From positions 248,001-312,000 of the forward strand of contig NZ_BMRV01000001.1 in NCBI RefSeq assembly GCF_014648815.1: DNA of 64,000 nt. The letters are read 5' to 3'. The notes below the pieces were generated by a model. It did not search any database. It had not been told where the DNA came from and saw nothing but the letters and a program-made list of their open reading frames with translations. This document shows, one piece after another, positions 9,038 through 17,613 of this stretch. Position 1 is the stretch's first letter. Every line of letters begins with the position of its first letter. The stretch is from Streptomyces flaveolus (GTDB taxonomy: Bacteria > Actinomycetota > Actinomycetes > Streptomycetales > Streptomycetaceae). A program made the position numbers and the translations under genes.

Positions 9038-10628
9038 TCCGGTACTCGCCCGCCGCCGGGACGGTCAGCCGCGTGAACTCGCCGTCCCGGGACAGGCACC
9101 CGCCGTCGGCCCGCAGCCACGGCGACCAGGCGACCCGTACGGTGACCGGGCCCGGCCGCTCCGCGCGCAGCACCAGGTCGACGCCGCTGGTCGTCACGAC
9201 GGTGCCGGGCGCGGACACGAGCGGTACGGCGTCCCGGACCCGGTAGACCCGCCAGTGCTCGTCCTGCCAGACCGGCTCCAGCCACCCAGGCCGCAGCTCC
9301 GGGTCCCGCACGAGCGCCGCCTCGGCCTCGGCCGGGCCGTCCGGCCTGCCGAGCGGCAGGACGACGAAGCCGACGGCCCAGCGATCCAGCCAGGCCCGGT
9401 AGGTGGCCGCGGAGAAGCTGCCGTCGTAGAAGAGGCGGCCGCGCTCCACGTCGAGCTGCCGGTTCCAGCCGCGGGCCATGTTGATGTGCGGGGCGAGCCG
9501 GGCGGCCTCGCGGTGGTTGCGGGCCGGCACCACCTCGACCCGCGTGCGGTCGGCGCCGAGCCCGTCCAGCGCCCGCACGAGCCCGCCCGTCTCGGCGGCC
9601 CAGGCGGGCACCGCGGTCGACACCCGCAGATCGTCCACGGTCTTCTTCCCCACCCACCCGACGGAGTAGACGAGCGCGACGACCAGGAGAGCGCTCGTGA
9701 CGCGTCGCCGCCGGGGCGCGGTGATCAGGGCGGCGAGCAGCGCGGCGGGCGCGAACAGTTCGACGAAACGCTCGACGTTCGTCCCGACGGGCGAGGCGAT
9801 GAGGTACGTCAGCACCGTCCCGACCGCGTACACGGCCCCGCTCCACCGCGCCACCCGCCAGGCGCGCGGCGCCAGCACGGTGACGGCCAGCCCGAGCGCG
9901 ACGGGCGGCCAGATCCGGTCCGCCGGCATCGGCTGCTCCCCGGTGAAGGGGAAGAACAGCGTGGTCAGCCCGACGACGGCGGCGGGGGGTATGAGCAGGA
10001 CCAGGGCCCGACCCCAGTCCCGTACCAGCAGGAAGCCGGCCCCGACCACGGCCAGGAACAGCCCGGCCACCGGGGACGCCATGGTGGCGAGCGCGGCGTA
10101 GGCGGCGGCGAGGGCGAGCCGCCGCTCACGGACCAGGGGCACGCAGGCGGCCAGCCCGAAGGCGACGCCCAGGGCGAAGGTGGTCCGCCCCGAGGCGACG
10201 TTGCACCACAGCGCGAGCGAGGCCAGCAGCGCGGGCCACAGCGGCCGGCGCACCCCCGCCCGCCTGATCAGCACGGCCGCCAGCCAGGTGGCGGTCAGCC
10301 CGGACGCCACGGTGACCGTGCGCACACCGAGTGCGGCCATCAAGTACGGGGATATCAGGCTGTAGTTGGCGGTGTGCATTCCGCCGTACCAGAACAGTCC
10401 GTACGCCGATCCGCCGTGCCGCGCCGCGAAGTCCGCCCACGCTTGCTGGGCGGCGAGGTCACCGCCGCCGGTGGCGAGGAAAGCCCACCACAGCCCGTAC
10501 AGGGGCAGGGTGGGCAGCGTGGCGAGCAGCGGGACGCGATGCCGGTGCCAGAAGGCACGCGGCGCGTCGTCCGGGCGTCTGTCCGACCGCTGGTCGGGCC
10601 GGGAGACGGTGAGATCGGCAGGGACCAC
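8991..10628 (-). CDS. Large integral membrane protein, glycosyltransferase-C-like topology
   Basis: 545 residues with about ten hydrophobic segments in the first ~340 residues, then a soluble C-terminal domain of ~200 residues. Early features TANYSLISPYL and WYGGMH, and extracytoplasmic aromatic-rich segments, recall the GT-C class of membrane enzymes, but no DXD-type motif is clear. GTG at 10628. The 3' ends of this gene and the GT87-PAP2 gene overlap by 47 bp, so they are a convergent pair. Function unknown; an envelope role is inference. Confidence 0.7.
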   Translation of the reverse strand: MVPADLTVSRPDQRSDRRPDDAPRAFWHRHRVPLLATLPTLPLYGLWWAFLATGGGDLAAQQAWADFAARHGGSAYGLFWYGGMHTANYSLISPYLMAALGVRTVTVASGLTATWLAAVLIRRAGVRRPLWPALLASLALWCNVASGRTTFALGVAFGLAACVPLVRERRLALAAAYAALATMASPVAGLFLAVVGAGFLLVRDWGRALVLLIPPAAVVGLTTLFFPFTGEQPMPADRIWPPVALGLAVTVLAPRAWRVARWSGAVYAVGTVLTYLIASPVGTNVERFVELFAPAALLAALITAPRRRRVTSALLVVALVYSVGWVGKKTVDDLRVSTAVPAWAAETGGLVRALDGLGADRTRVEVVPARNHREAARLAPHINMARGWNRQLDVERGRLFYDGSFSAATYRAWLDRWAVGFVVLPLGRPDGPAEAEAALVRDPELRPGWLEPVWQDEHWRVYRVRDAVPLVSAPGTVVTTSGVDLVLRAERPGPVTVRVAWSPWLRADGGCLSRDGEFTRLTVPAAGEYRISSAYLPSPTAPDRC

Positions 10629-10727
10629 GGTCGGGGTTTCCGTTCGGCTTCGTCAGGGGTGCCCGGTGTGGACACACGTGCGAAGACGATAAATCGAACA
10701 GAAACGTTGACCTGACCCAGGTCCGGG

Positions 10728-10931
10728 TCATCCGTCCGTTGCGGAGGCCCAGTCGAGGAAGGTGGCGAAGGCGGCGGGGGCGAGGGCCAGGACGGGACCT
10801 GCCGGGTCCTTGGAGTCGCGGACGGCTACGGAGGAGGGCAGTTCGGCGACTTCGACGCAGTTCCCGCCCTGGTCGCTGCTGTAGCTGGACTTACGCCAGT
10901 GGATCCCCGTCAGAGTCGGTTTGCTCCCCAT
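10728..10931 (-). CDS. DUF397 protein
   Basis: 67 residues with the family hallmark WRKSSYSSDQGGNCVEVAEL and VRDSKDP. DUF397 proteins are small partners of XRE-DUF5753 regulators in Streptomyces (WhiJ-type loci); some act as development or antibiotic regulators. ATG at 10931 overlaps the end of the upstream regulator gene by 41 bp, so translation is probably coupled. Confidence 0.9.
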   Translation of the reverse strand: MGSKPTLTGIHWRKSSYSSDQGGNCVEVAELPSSVAVRDSKDPAGPVLALAPAAFATFLDWASATDG

Positions 10932-11739
10932 AGCGTCCTTCCATCAAGCGCCGGATCAGCTCCGCCGATTCCCTGAGGGAGAGCGCGGATGCCTGGAGAT
11001 GATCGTATCGGAGTGAGCAGTTTTTGACGGTGTCCGGGTTGGCCGTCGGATGCCCACTTCCGTATCCCTCGGTGTAGACAATGGCTGGGTCGCTCGCGAA
11101 GCGGTAGAGGTCGAATGAGCCTGTGAGCCCCGCATGTGCTCCCGCCGAGAACGGCAGTACCTGGATGTTGACCCGCGGGCTGCTCTCGAAGGCCAACAGG
11201 TGGGCCAGTTGCTCCCGCATGACGCATCGACCGCCGATCTCCTGGCGCAGCGCGGCCTCGCTGAGCACGGCCCAGAAGACCGGCGGCTCCTCCTTTTCGA
11301 AGATGGCCTGGCGGGCGATCCGGACGGCGGTGCGGTCGTCGAGGTTGCTCCGGTCCAGCGCGCCCAGAACGGCACGCGCGTACGCCTTGGTCTGCAGGAG
11401 ACCGTGGACCATGTGCGTCTCGAACGAGTAGATCTCGGTGGCCCTCGCCTGCAACTCGGCCACTTGTTGGAACCAGGCCGGTTGCTGGCTGCGCATCACC
11501 AGCGTCACCAGCCGGGACAGTAACCCGCCCGTCCCCAGTGCCGCGTCCACCCGTTCGCTGAACTCCGGCGTCGGCAGCTTCCGCGCGGTCTCGATCTGGC
11601 CGACCAGGGAGCCCGTGTAGTTCACGATGTCGCCGAGCTGCCGTTGGGTCAGGCCGGCTGCCTCGCGGTAGCGGCGCAATTCGAAGCCGTAGTAGTCGAG
11701 CGGTGAGGCACCCGGGTCGAGGATGTTGACGTGGGGCAC
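10891..11739 (-). CDS. XRE-family helix-turn-helix regulator with DUF5753 domain
   Basis: 282 residues. Residues ~15-70 form an XRE HTH (LRRYREAAGLTQRQLGDIVNY, then SLVGQIETARKLP). The remainder is the DUF5753 sensor-like domain common in WhiJ-type regulators. GTG at 11739 (VPHVNILDPG) is chosen because GAGAGGGG lies ~8 nt upstream; a TTG seven codons upstream is less likely. With the DUF397 gene and the divergent ATPase gene it forms the three-part set known around whiJ, abaA-like and similar loci. Confidence 0.9.
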   Translation of the reverse strand: MPHVNILDPGASPLDYYGFELRRYREAAGLTQRQLGDIVNYTGSLVGQIETARKLPTPEFSERVDAALGTGGLLSRLVTLVMRSQQPAWFQQVAELQARATEIYSFETHMVHGLLQTKAYARAVLGALDRSNLDDRTAVRIARQAIFEKEEPPVFWAVLSEAALRQEIGGRCVMREQLAHLLAFESSPRVNIQVLPFSAGAHAGLTGSFDLYRFASDPAIVYTEGYGSGHPTANPDTVKNCSLRYDHLQASALSLRESAELIRRLMEGRYGEQTDSDGDPLA

Positions 11740-11831
11740 GCAGAGGCCCCTCTCGCGCAACTCGGCCCACTGCGGGACCGGTTGTATTCGTCCGGTAGCC
11801 CACGGTAGTCGTCCGACGTCAGGCTCGTGCC

Positions 11832-12287
11832 GTGAACGACTACTTTCCCCCGACCCTCATGGGTCACTGCCCGGACCAGTACACGATGCGCTTCACCGCC
11901 GGCGCGCACTCGGCCCGGCACGTCCGGCGGATCGTCCGCTCCTACCTGACCGAGTGGGATCTCGCCGGACTGACCGACGCGGTGGAACTGGGCGTGACGG
12001 AGCTGCTGGCCAACGTCGTACGCCATGTCCCGGACCGCCGCTGCACGCTGCTGTTGCTGCGGCGGGCGGACGGGGCCGGCGTCCGGGTGGAGGTGACGGA
12101 CGGCAGTCCGCGGCGTCCGCGCCTGGCCGACGAGGTGCCCGACGACGCCGAGGGCGGGCGCGGGCTGGTGCTGCTGGACGCGGTGGCCGACAAGTGGGGC
12201 GTGGGGCCGGGTCCGGGGCGGGGCAAGACTGTGTGGTTCGAGTGTGAGGGGGCATCCCCCGCTCGCGGAGCGGGGGATGCCCGGTGA
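11832..12287 (+). CDS. RsbW-like ATP-binding regulatory protein
   Basis: 151 residues of the histidine-kinase-like ATPase fold (HATPase_c_2). The N box is ELGVTELLANVVRH, the G1 region VEVTDGSPR and the G2 region GGRGLVLLDAVADKWG. Proteins of this type bind anti-sigma partners or accompany XRE/DUF397 pairs. GTG at 11832. Its last codons contain a 14-bp perfect inverted repeat, so coding sequence and terminator overlap. Its stop abuts the stop of the convergent gene inside the palindrome TGATCA. Confidence 0.87.
   Translation: MNDYFPPTLMGHCPDQYTMRFTAGAHSARHVRRIVRSYLTEWDLAGLTDAVELGVTELLANVVRHVPDRRCTLLLLRRADGAGVRVEVTDGSPRRPRLADEVPDDAEGGRGLVLLDAVADKWGVGPGPGRGKTVWFECEGASPARGAGDAR
12251..12281. 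terminator. Strong hairpin overlapping the end of the ATPase gene
   Basis: GGCATCCCCCGCTC (12251-12264), loop GCG, GAGCGGGGGATGCC (12268-12281): a perfect 14-bp stem. It sits within the last codons of the plus-strand gene and 7-37 bp downstream in that direction of the convergent stop region, so it can serve both transcripts. Confidence 0.7.
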
Positions 12288-13424
12288 TCACACCGAGGCG
12301 GTGTGACCGGTGATCGGGCAGGTGCCTGCCGCTGCCGTCGCGGTGAAGCCGGCGGTTCTGGCGACGGGCGCCGTGCCGCCGATCTGCTGGAGGATCTCGT
12401 CGGAGAGGAGGTCCTCCTTGCCCTTGAGGGCGTCGGCGACCTTGAGGTCGGTGTTGAAGACCATCTCGGCGGCGACGTTGTCCTGGACGATGCGGGCCAG
12501 GTTGTCCAGGGCCACGGCGATCGGGTCCGACGGGGTCTCCACGGTCGGCAGGTCGATCAGGTGGGTGTCCACCTTCGCCTGGTTCATGGTGCGGCGGATG
12601 ATGATGGACGCCTGGTTCAGCTCGGCCGTGGTCCAGATGGAGAGCACCGTGACGTAGAGGTTGCTCCACGCCGCTTCGCCGATGAGGGTGCGCCACCGCT
12701 TCATGAGGCCCTCGATGCCGGTGATCTGCGCGGTGGCGGCGAAGGTCATGTTGACGCGGATGGACGGGTAGACCGTGGCGGCGAACCGGTTGAACGACAC
12801 CATGTCGAACGCCTGGGCCTTGACGGACGCGTCGATGAACTTGACGGCCTCGCTGAGGATCTTGTCGCAGGAGTTCTCGAGGTCCAGGGGGAGGTTCGCG
12901 GTGCCGAGCTTGGTGTACGCCGTCTGGAGCGTGGTCCGGAAGGCGTTCAGCGGGGTGATCCAGCCCTTGTCGCCCGGTGCCCTGGTGACGACCATGTCGA
13001 GGTCGTGCGGGTCGATGCGGTCCGCGTTGGGGATGTTGGGGACCTGGTCGCTGAGGTAGGAGGCGAGGATCGAGAAGAGGCCCAGGGGAACGTGGGCGAT
13101 CGACTTGGCCAGTTCGAAGTACTCCGGAACCGGGTCGACGGTCTCGACCTGTTGGCCGTTGTTGATGAGGGTGAAGCGTCCGCCGACCGCGTTGTTCGAG
13201 ACGACGACGACCGGGCTGAGCTGAGTGGTCAGTTCGCTCTTGAGCGTCGCGTAGTTGGCGCGCATCCTCGCGTTGACGGCGCGTATCGCGTCGCGTGCGG
13301 CCTTCTCGTCGGTCGCGGTGGTGCCTGTGGTGGCCGCCGAGGCGGTGGAGGCGGTCTGGCCCGTGAGTAACGTCGCCGCCCCGACGGCCGACGCGGTGCC
13401 CAGAAATCCTCTACGTGTTGCCAT
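12288..13424 (-). CDS. Tat-exported secreted protein, unknown function
   Basis: 378 residues beginning MATRRGFLGTASAVGAA, a twin-arginine signal peptide with a likely cleavage after ASAA near residue 31. The mature part is helical, with NNAVGGRFTLINNGQQVETV and long amphipathic stretches, and no catalytic motif I recognise. ATG at 13424. Upstream lie ~100 bp of G-rich leader and then the isochorismatase pair on the same strand, separated by enough space for its own promoter. Confidence 0.8.
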   Translation of the reverse strand: MATRRGFLGTASAVGAATLLTGQTASTASAATTGTTATDEKAARDAIRAVNARMRANYATLKSELTTQLSPVVVVSNNAVGGRFTLINNGQQVETVDPVPEYFELAKSIAHVPLGLFSILASYLSDQVPNIPNADRIDPHDLDMVVTRAPGDKGWITPLNAFRTTLQTAYTKLGTANLPLDLENSCDKILSEAVKFIDASVKAQAFDMVSFNRFAATVYPSIRVNMTFAATAQITGIEGLMKRWRTLIGEAAWSNLYVTVLSIWTTAELNQASIIIRRTMNQAKVDTHLIDLPTVETPSDPIAVALDNLARIVQDNVAAEMVFNTDLKVADALKGKEDLLSDEILQQIGGTAPVARTAGFTATAAAGTCPITGHTASV

Positions 13425-13524
13425 GCCCCGTTTTCCTGCTTTCTTGGGTGAGTGAAAGTGCCTTGTGGCGTGGGGGGGGAACAGCGTGGGGGGAGTTCAG
13501 GGTGGGGGGAGGTGGGGGGAAGTC

Positions 13525-14250
13525 TCAGGCCAGGGACTTCTGCGACGGGACCACGACTCCGTAGAGATCCTGGACCGTGGCGAGAGCGGCCTCGTGGACC
13601 TGCTGCGCGGGAATGCCGTTCGGGTTGCCCTTCAGGGGCAGCGGCCGGGTCGCGGAGGCGTCGGCCACCACGGTCGGCTTGTTGCCGTTGAGGAAGGCAC
13701 CCTGGGTGGTGAACAGCGTGCACATGTTGGTCATGAAGCCCGCGATGATGACGTTCTCGCGGCCGGCCTTCTTCACCTGCGCGGCGAGATCGGTGCCGTG
13801 GAAGCCGTTCGGGACGCTCTTCTCGACGACGGGCTCACCCTTGGCCGGCTTGAGCGCCGGGATGATCTGGCCCGCCTTCGACTTCAGGTCGTAGCCCTTG
13901 TCGACGATGTGGATGACCGGCGTGCCCGCCGCACGGGCCCGCTTCAGGAGAGCCGCGGCGTTGTCCACCGCCGGCTTCCAGCCGTCCAGCTCCATCACAC
14001 CCTCGGTGTAGGTGTTCTGGTAGTCGACGAGGATGAGCGTCGCGTCGGAGAGCGTGGCCGGGGTCTCGTCCAGGCCGTTGAGCTTGCGCAGCGTCGTGGT
14101 GTCCTTCGCGACGTTCGCCGCCGCGGTGGTGGCGGAGGCCGACGGCTCGCCCTGGGGGGAGGCGGCCTCGGACTCGCCGCCGCACGCGGTGGCGGTGACG
14201 GCGAGGAGCGCGGCGGCGCCGAGCGCGACGGCCGGGCGGAGCAGCTTCAT
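13525..14250 (-). CDS. Isochorismatase-fold cysteine hydrolase, predicted lipoprotein
   Basis: 241 residues. A lipoprotein signal (ALLAVTATAC, Cys ~23) is followed by a Ser/Ala linker and a full isochorismatase-like domain. The catalytic triad is visible: Asp in LVDYQNTYTEG, Lys in VEKSVPNGF and Cys in FMTNMC. The family includes nicotinamidases and other amidases; the extracytoplasmic location is unusual. ATG at 14250 shares its A with the TGA of the preceding gene (TGATG), so translation is coupled. The domain is a close paralogue of that gene's product. Confidence 0.88.
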   Translation of the reverse strand: MKLLRPAVALGAAALLAVTATACGGESEAASPQGEPSASATTAAANVAKDTTTLRKLNGLDETPATLSDATLILVDYQNTYTEGVMELDGWKPAVDNAAALLKRARAAGTPVIHIVDKGYDLKSKAGQIIPALKPAKGEPVVEKSVPNGFHGTDLAAQVKKAGRENVIIAGFMTNMCTLFTTQGAFLNGNKPTVVADASATRPLPLKGNPNGIPAQQVHEAALATVQDLYGVVVPSQKSLA

Positions 14251-14840
14251 CAGGCGATCTCCTTCTGCGACGGAACGACGACCCCGTACAGGTCGGCGAT
14301 GGTGGCGAGGGCGCCGTAGTGCACCTGGCGGGCGTCCACCTCGGTGCCCGCGACGGGCAGGGCACGGGTGGCGCTGGCGTCGGCCACCACGGTGGGGCGG
14401 TTGCCGCGCAGGAAGGCACCCTGGGCGGTGAAGGCCACGCACATGTGCGTCATGAAGCCGGCGATGACGACGTCGCTGTTGCCGGCCGCGTCGACGTGCT
14501 GGTCGAGGTCCGTGCCGACGAAGGCGTTCGGCACCTTCTTGACGACGACGGGCTCGCCGTCCACCGGCGCGACGCTCGGGTGGATCTGCCCGATCTCGGC
14601 CCGGATGTCGTACGGCGTGCCCTCGCCGCCGTCGTTGACGACGTGGATGACCTTCGTGCCTGCCTCGCGGGCCCGGGCCAGCAGCTCGGCCGCGGCGTCG
14701 AGCGCCTCCCGCCAGCCGTCCAGTTCCATGACGCCGGTCGTGTAGGTGTTCTGGTAGTCGACGAGGATCAGCGTGGACTCGGCGAGCTTCGCCGGGGTCT
14801 CGTCGAAGCCGTTGAGCTCGCGCAGCGTCGTTCTGGGCAT
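14250..14840 (-). CDS. Isochorismatase-fold cysteine hydrolase (cytoplasmic)
   Basis: 196 residues without a signal peptide. Triad: Asp in LVDYQNTYTTG, Lys in VVKKVPNAF, Cys in FMTHMC. Much of the chain matches the downstream lipoprotein (VMELDGW, VVADASATR, DLYGVVVPSQK), which points to tandem duplication. ATG at 14840 with AGGTGG 7 nt upstream; earlier in-frame ATGs lack such a site. It is divergent from a GlxA-type regulator, the probable controller. The substrate is unknown. Confidence 0.88.
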   Translation of the reverse strand: MPRTTLRELNGFDETPAKLAESTLILVDYQNTYTTGVMELDGWREALDAAAELLARAREAGTKVIHVVNDGGEGTPYDIRAEIGQIHPSVAPVDGEPVVVKKVPNAFVGTDLDQHVDAAGNSDVVIAGFMTHMCVAFTAQGAFLRGNRPTVVADASATRALPVAGTEVDARQVHYGALATIADLYGVVVPSQKEIA

Positions 14841-14910
14841 GGGGGAACCACCTGAATTCGCCTGTAGGGGGAGGCAGTTCACCGGTGCGGTGACCTGCGC
14901 CTATGACGCT

Positions 14911-14965
14911 ATTGCCACCGGCCCGTGTCGGCAATGTCATCTAACATGCAGATACCGACATGGCA
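14911..14965. promoter_or_regulatory. Candidate regulator-binding sites between the hydrolase operon and the AraC gene
   Basis: ATTGCC (14911-14916) pairs with GGCAAT (14930-14935), and TGTCGG (14926-14931) with CCGACA (14955-14960). TGCCA- and TGGCA-type half-sites recur through the stretch. The clustering in a ~147-bp divergent region fits a binding site for the adjacent AraC/GlxA protein. Confidence 0.45.
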
Positions 14966-14987
14966 GTTGCCGAGCGTGGGGGGTTCC

Positions 14988-15989
14988 ATGAGCATCGTCG
15001 GACGACTGATCGTCATCGTCCTCTTCCAGGACGTCGACCTGCTCGACGTCACCGGACCACCGGAGGTGTTCTCCCTCGCGCGCCGCGAGACGGACGAGGC
15101 GGCGGGCTACGACGTCGTCCTCGCCGCGGAGACCATGGACCCGGTCACCACCGGTGCCGGGGTCCGGGTCCTGCCCGACACCACCTTCGACGCACTGGCC
15201 ACGAAGAGCATCGACACCCTGATCGTGCCCGGCGCCGTCCAGGTGGACGACGACCGCCGCGTGCACCCGCTCACCGACCCCGCCGTGGTGGAACGGGTGC
15301 GGCAACTCGCCGGCCACACCCGGCGGGTCACCTCCGTCTGCGTCGGGGCGCACATCCTCGCCGCCGCCGGACTCCTCGACGGCAAGCGCGCCACCACCCA
15401 CTGGTCGACCGCGCAGCAGCTCGCCGCCGACCATCCGGCGATCGAGGTCGACGCCGACCCGATCTTCATCCGCGAAGGCGACGTGTGGACCGGCGCGGGG
15501 ATCAGCGCCTGCCTCGACCTGTCGCTCGCGCTCATCGCCGACGACCTCGGCGAGGCCGTCGCGCTGCGCGTGGCCCGGCAGCTCGTCATGTACCTGAAAC
15601 GGCCCAGCGGGCAGAGTCAGTTCAGCGTTCCCCTGGAGCAGGTCTCCGCGACCCGGCGCATCGAGGACCTCCGCCACCACATCATGCGCCACATCGCCGA
15701 ACCCCTCACGGTCGCGGACCTCGCCGCGTGCGCCCACGTCAGCGACCGGCAGCTCACCCGGATCTTCAAGAACGAACTCGGTACGACCCCGCACGCCTAC
15801 ATCGAGTCCGCCCGCGTCGAGGTGGCACGCCACCAGCTCGAATCCACCGACGCCACCCTGGAACGGGTCGCCTCCGCCTGCGGATTCGGCACCGTCGACA
15901 CCCTGGTCAGGGCCTTCCGCCGCCGGCTCGACACGACTCCGACCGAGTACCGGCGCCGGTTCCGGACGGGGGCGGCGCAGGTGCGCTGA
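14988..15989 (+). CDS. GlxA-type transcriptional regulator (DJ-1/PfpI domain plus AraC HTH)
   Basis: 333 residues. Residues ~5-170 are a DJ-1/PfpI-like domain with VCVGAHILAAAGLLDGK around the nucleophile-elbow position, where the cysteine is retained. Residues ~220-330 are an AraC DNA-binding domain with two HTHs (LTVADLAACAHVSDRQLTRIFK and RVASACGFGTVDTLVRAFRR). ATG at 14988 follows a G-rich ribosome site. Divergent from the isochorismatase operon, which it probably controls in response to a small ligand. Confidence 0.9.
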   Translation: MSIVGRLIVIVLFQDVDLLDVTGPPEVFSLARRETDEAAGYDVVLAAETMDPVTTGAGVRVLPDTTFDALATKSIDTLIVPGAVQVDDDRRVHPLTDPAVVERVRQLAGHTRRVTSVCVGAHILAAAGLLDGKRATTHWSTAQQLAADHPAIEVDADPIFIREGDVWTGAGISACLDLSLALIADDLGEAVALRVARQLVMYLKRPSGQSQFSVPLEQVSATRRIEDLRHHIMRHIAEPLTVADLAACAHVSDRQLTRIFKNELGTTPHAYIESARVEVARHQLESTDATLERVASACGFGTVDTLVRAFRRRLDTTPTEYRRRFRTGAAQVR

Positions 15990-16017
15990 CGCCGGTCCGC
16001 CGGCCCGTCCGGACGCA

Positions 16018-16058
16018 CGAAGGCGGCGGCCCCGGGGATCGGGGGGCCGCCGCCTTCG
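16018..16058. terminator. Bidirectional terminator
   Basis: A perfect 16-bp stem: 16018-16033 (CGAAGGCGGCGGCCCC) pairs with 16043-16058, with a 9-nt loop. It lies between the convergent AraC gene and the transglycosylase-like gene. Confidence 0.85.
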
Positions 16059-16075
16059 GTCTGTGGGGGCCGGTG

Positions 16076-16489
16076 TCAGTACCAGCCGTTGGCCTGCCAG
16101 AAGCTCCAGGCGTCGCAGGCGCCGCCGTAGCGGTCCTTCATGTAGTCCAGGCCCCACTTGATCTGCGTGGCCGGGTTGGTCTTCCAGTCGGAGCCGGCCG
16201 AGGCCATCTTCGAGCCCGGCAGGGCCTGCACCAGGCCGTAGGCGCCGCTGGAGGCGTTGGTGGCGTTGACGTTCCAGTCGCTCTCGTGGTCGACGATCTT
16301 CGAGAAGCACTGGTACTCGGCCGAGTCACCGATCATCTTCTTCGCGGTCGCCTGCGCCGAGGAGGCCGGCGTCGCGGCCTGGGCGGGCGCGGCGGCGATC
16401 AGCGTGCCGCAGGTGGCCGCGGCCAGGGCGGCACCCGCGAGGGCCTTCTTCGGGCTGGCGACGGTGCGGAGGAGGGAGGCGGCGGTCAA
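16076..16489 (-). CDS. Secreted lytic-transglycosylase-like (SLT) protein
   Basis: About 137 residues from a TTG at 16489; AAAGG ~8 nt upstream supports it, but the start is not certain. A signal peptide with AAAPAQAA cleavage is followed by a short SLT-like domain: VDHESDWNVNATNASSGAYGLVQALPG, where the Glu of HESDWN is the expected catalytic acid, and the C-terminal WSFWQANGWY. Small secreted SLT proteins of this type occur in several copies per Streptomyces genome and act on peptidoglycan. Confidence 0.82.
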   Translation of the reverse strand: MTAASLLRTVASPKKALAGAALAAATCGTLIAAAPAQAATPASSAQATAKKMIGDSAEYQCFSKIVDHESDWNVNATNASSGAYGLVQALPGSKMASAGSDWKTNPATQIKWGLDYMKDRYGGACDAWSFWQANGWY

Positions 16490-16788
16490 CAGGGTGCCTT
16501 TCTTCGGGGACAGGGGCGTCGGCGCAGCCCGGCCGCGTGGTGCGCGGCGGGGGCATGCGTCGGCGCCGCGACCCGTGAGGGCGTCGGCGCCTGGCGACCG
16601 CTCCAGAGAAACAGGCGGGGAGCGCGTCCGCAATCACCCCTTTTACTAGTGGTGGTCGCACAGGAGAAGAAGGTCCTCCGTGTGACCTGGGCCGCAAAGC
16701 GCAGGTCAGACGGGGTGGGAGAGCGCGTCCGGTGGCACGGTCCGGCTACTAACCCGCCTAGGAGAGGACCAAGGGCCTGTGGGGTGCT
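16490..16788. other. Intergenic region upstream of the SLT gene
   Basis: 299 bp between two minus-strand genes. TGACCTG (16683-16689) and CAGGTCA (16702-16708) form a 7-bp inverted repeat that could end the upstream ECF operon. The SLT promoter must lie here. I looked for the c-di-AMP riboswitch that precedes some SLT/Rpf genes and did not find its conserved core. Confidence 0.4.
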
Positions 16789-17613
16789 TCACCTCGGCGG
16801 CGCGTCGAACGTGACCGGCGTCTCGAAGGCCGCCCTGCGGGTGGCACGGCGCAGCGCCTTCAGGACGGGCGTGCCGAGCGCGAGGGTGAGCACGACCGTC
16901 ATCGCGGCGCGGCCTCCGTCCCAGCCGAGGGACGTGGCCAGGCAGTAGGCGACGAAACGGGCCAGGTTGTCGGGGACCGACGCGTCCGGGTCGAAGGCGA
17001 TGTTCGAGGCGAGCGTGTTCATGAACGTCCAGCCCGCCAGGTTCATCACCGTGCCGTAGGCGAACGCGGCCAGGAACCCGTACCCGGCGAGCAGCAGCAG
17101 CTCCGCCCGGCCGCGCAGCCGGTCGGGGAAGGGCAGCAGGCCCGCACCCATCGTGAACCAGCCCATCGACAGCATCTGGAACGGCATCCACGGCCCCACC
17201 CCGCCCGTGAGCAGCGCGGACGCGAACATCGTGACCGAGCCGAGGACGAAGCCGAAGCCCGGGCCGAGGACCCGGCCGCTGAGGACCATCAGGAAGAACA
17301 TCGGTTCCAGACCGGCCGTCCCGGCGCCGATGGGGCGCAGTGCCGCGCCCGCCGCCGCCAGCACGCCGAGCATCGCCACGGCCTTGGGGCCGAGGCCCGA
17401 CTCCGAGATCGTCGCCGCCACCACCGCCACCAGCAGCACCAGCACGCCCGCGAACAGCCACGGGGCGTCCTGGGCGTGGGCGTTCACCGAGGCGTCCGGC
17501 GGGGCGAGGAAGGGCCACCCGAAGCCCGCCACGCCCACCGCGCTGACCAGGACCAGGGCGGCGACGGACCGGGGGCCCAGGCGGACGGCGCGGGCCTGGC
17601 GCGTGTCGCTCAT
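16789..17613 (-). CDS. ECF transporter substrate-binding (S) component, CbrT-like
   Basis: 274 residues with six or seven hydrophobic helices, including ATISESGLGPKAVAMLG, LRPIGAG and MFFLMVLSGRVLGPGFGFVLG, the pattern of energy-coupling-factor S components of the CbrT/cobalamin group. S proteins bind the vitamin and dock on the EcfT-EcfA module. ATG at 17613 overlaps the upstream ATPase stop by 4 bp. The whole operon sits behind a cobalamin riboswitch, so the substrate is probably cobalamin, a corrinoid precursor or a related compound (inference). Confidence 0.82.
   Translation of the reverse strand: MSDTRQARAVRLGPRSVAALVLVSAVGVAGFGWPFLAPPDASVNAHAQDAPWLFAGVLVLLVAVVAATISESGLGPKAVAMLGVLAAAGAALRPIGAGTAGLEPMFFLMVLSGRVLGPGFGFVLGSVTMFASALLTGGVGPWMPFQMLSMGWFTMGAGLLPFPDRLRGRAELLLLAGYGFLAAFAYGTVMNLAGWTFMNTLASNIAFDPDASVPDNLARFVAYCLATSLGWDGGRAAMTVVLTLALGTPVLKALRRATRRAAFETPVTFDAPPR

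Noticed and set aside
16490..16788. c-di-AMP (ydaO) riboswitch before the SLT gene
   Set aside because: The conserved core segments of that aptamer were not found on either strand.
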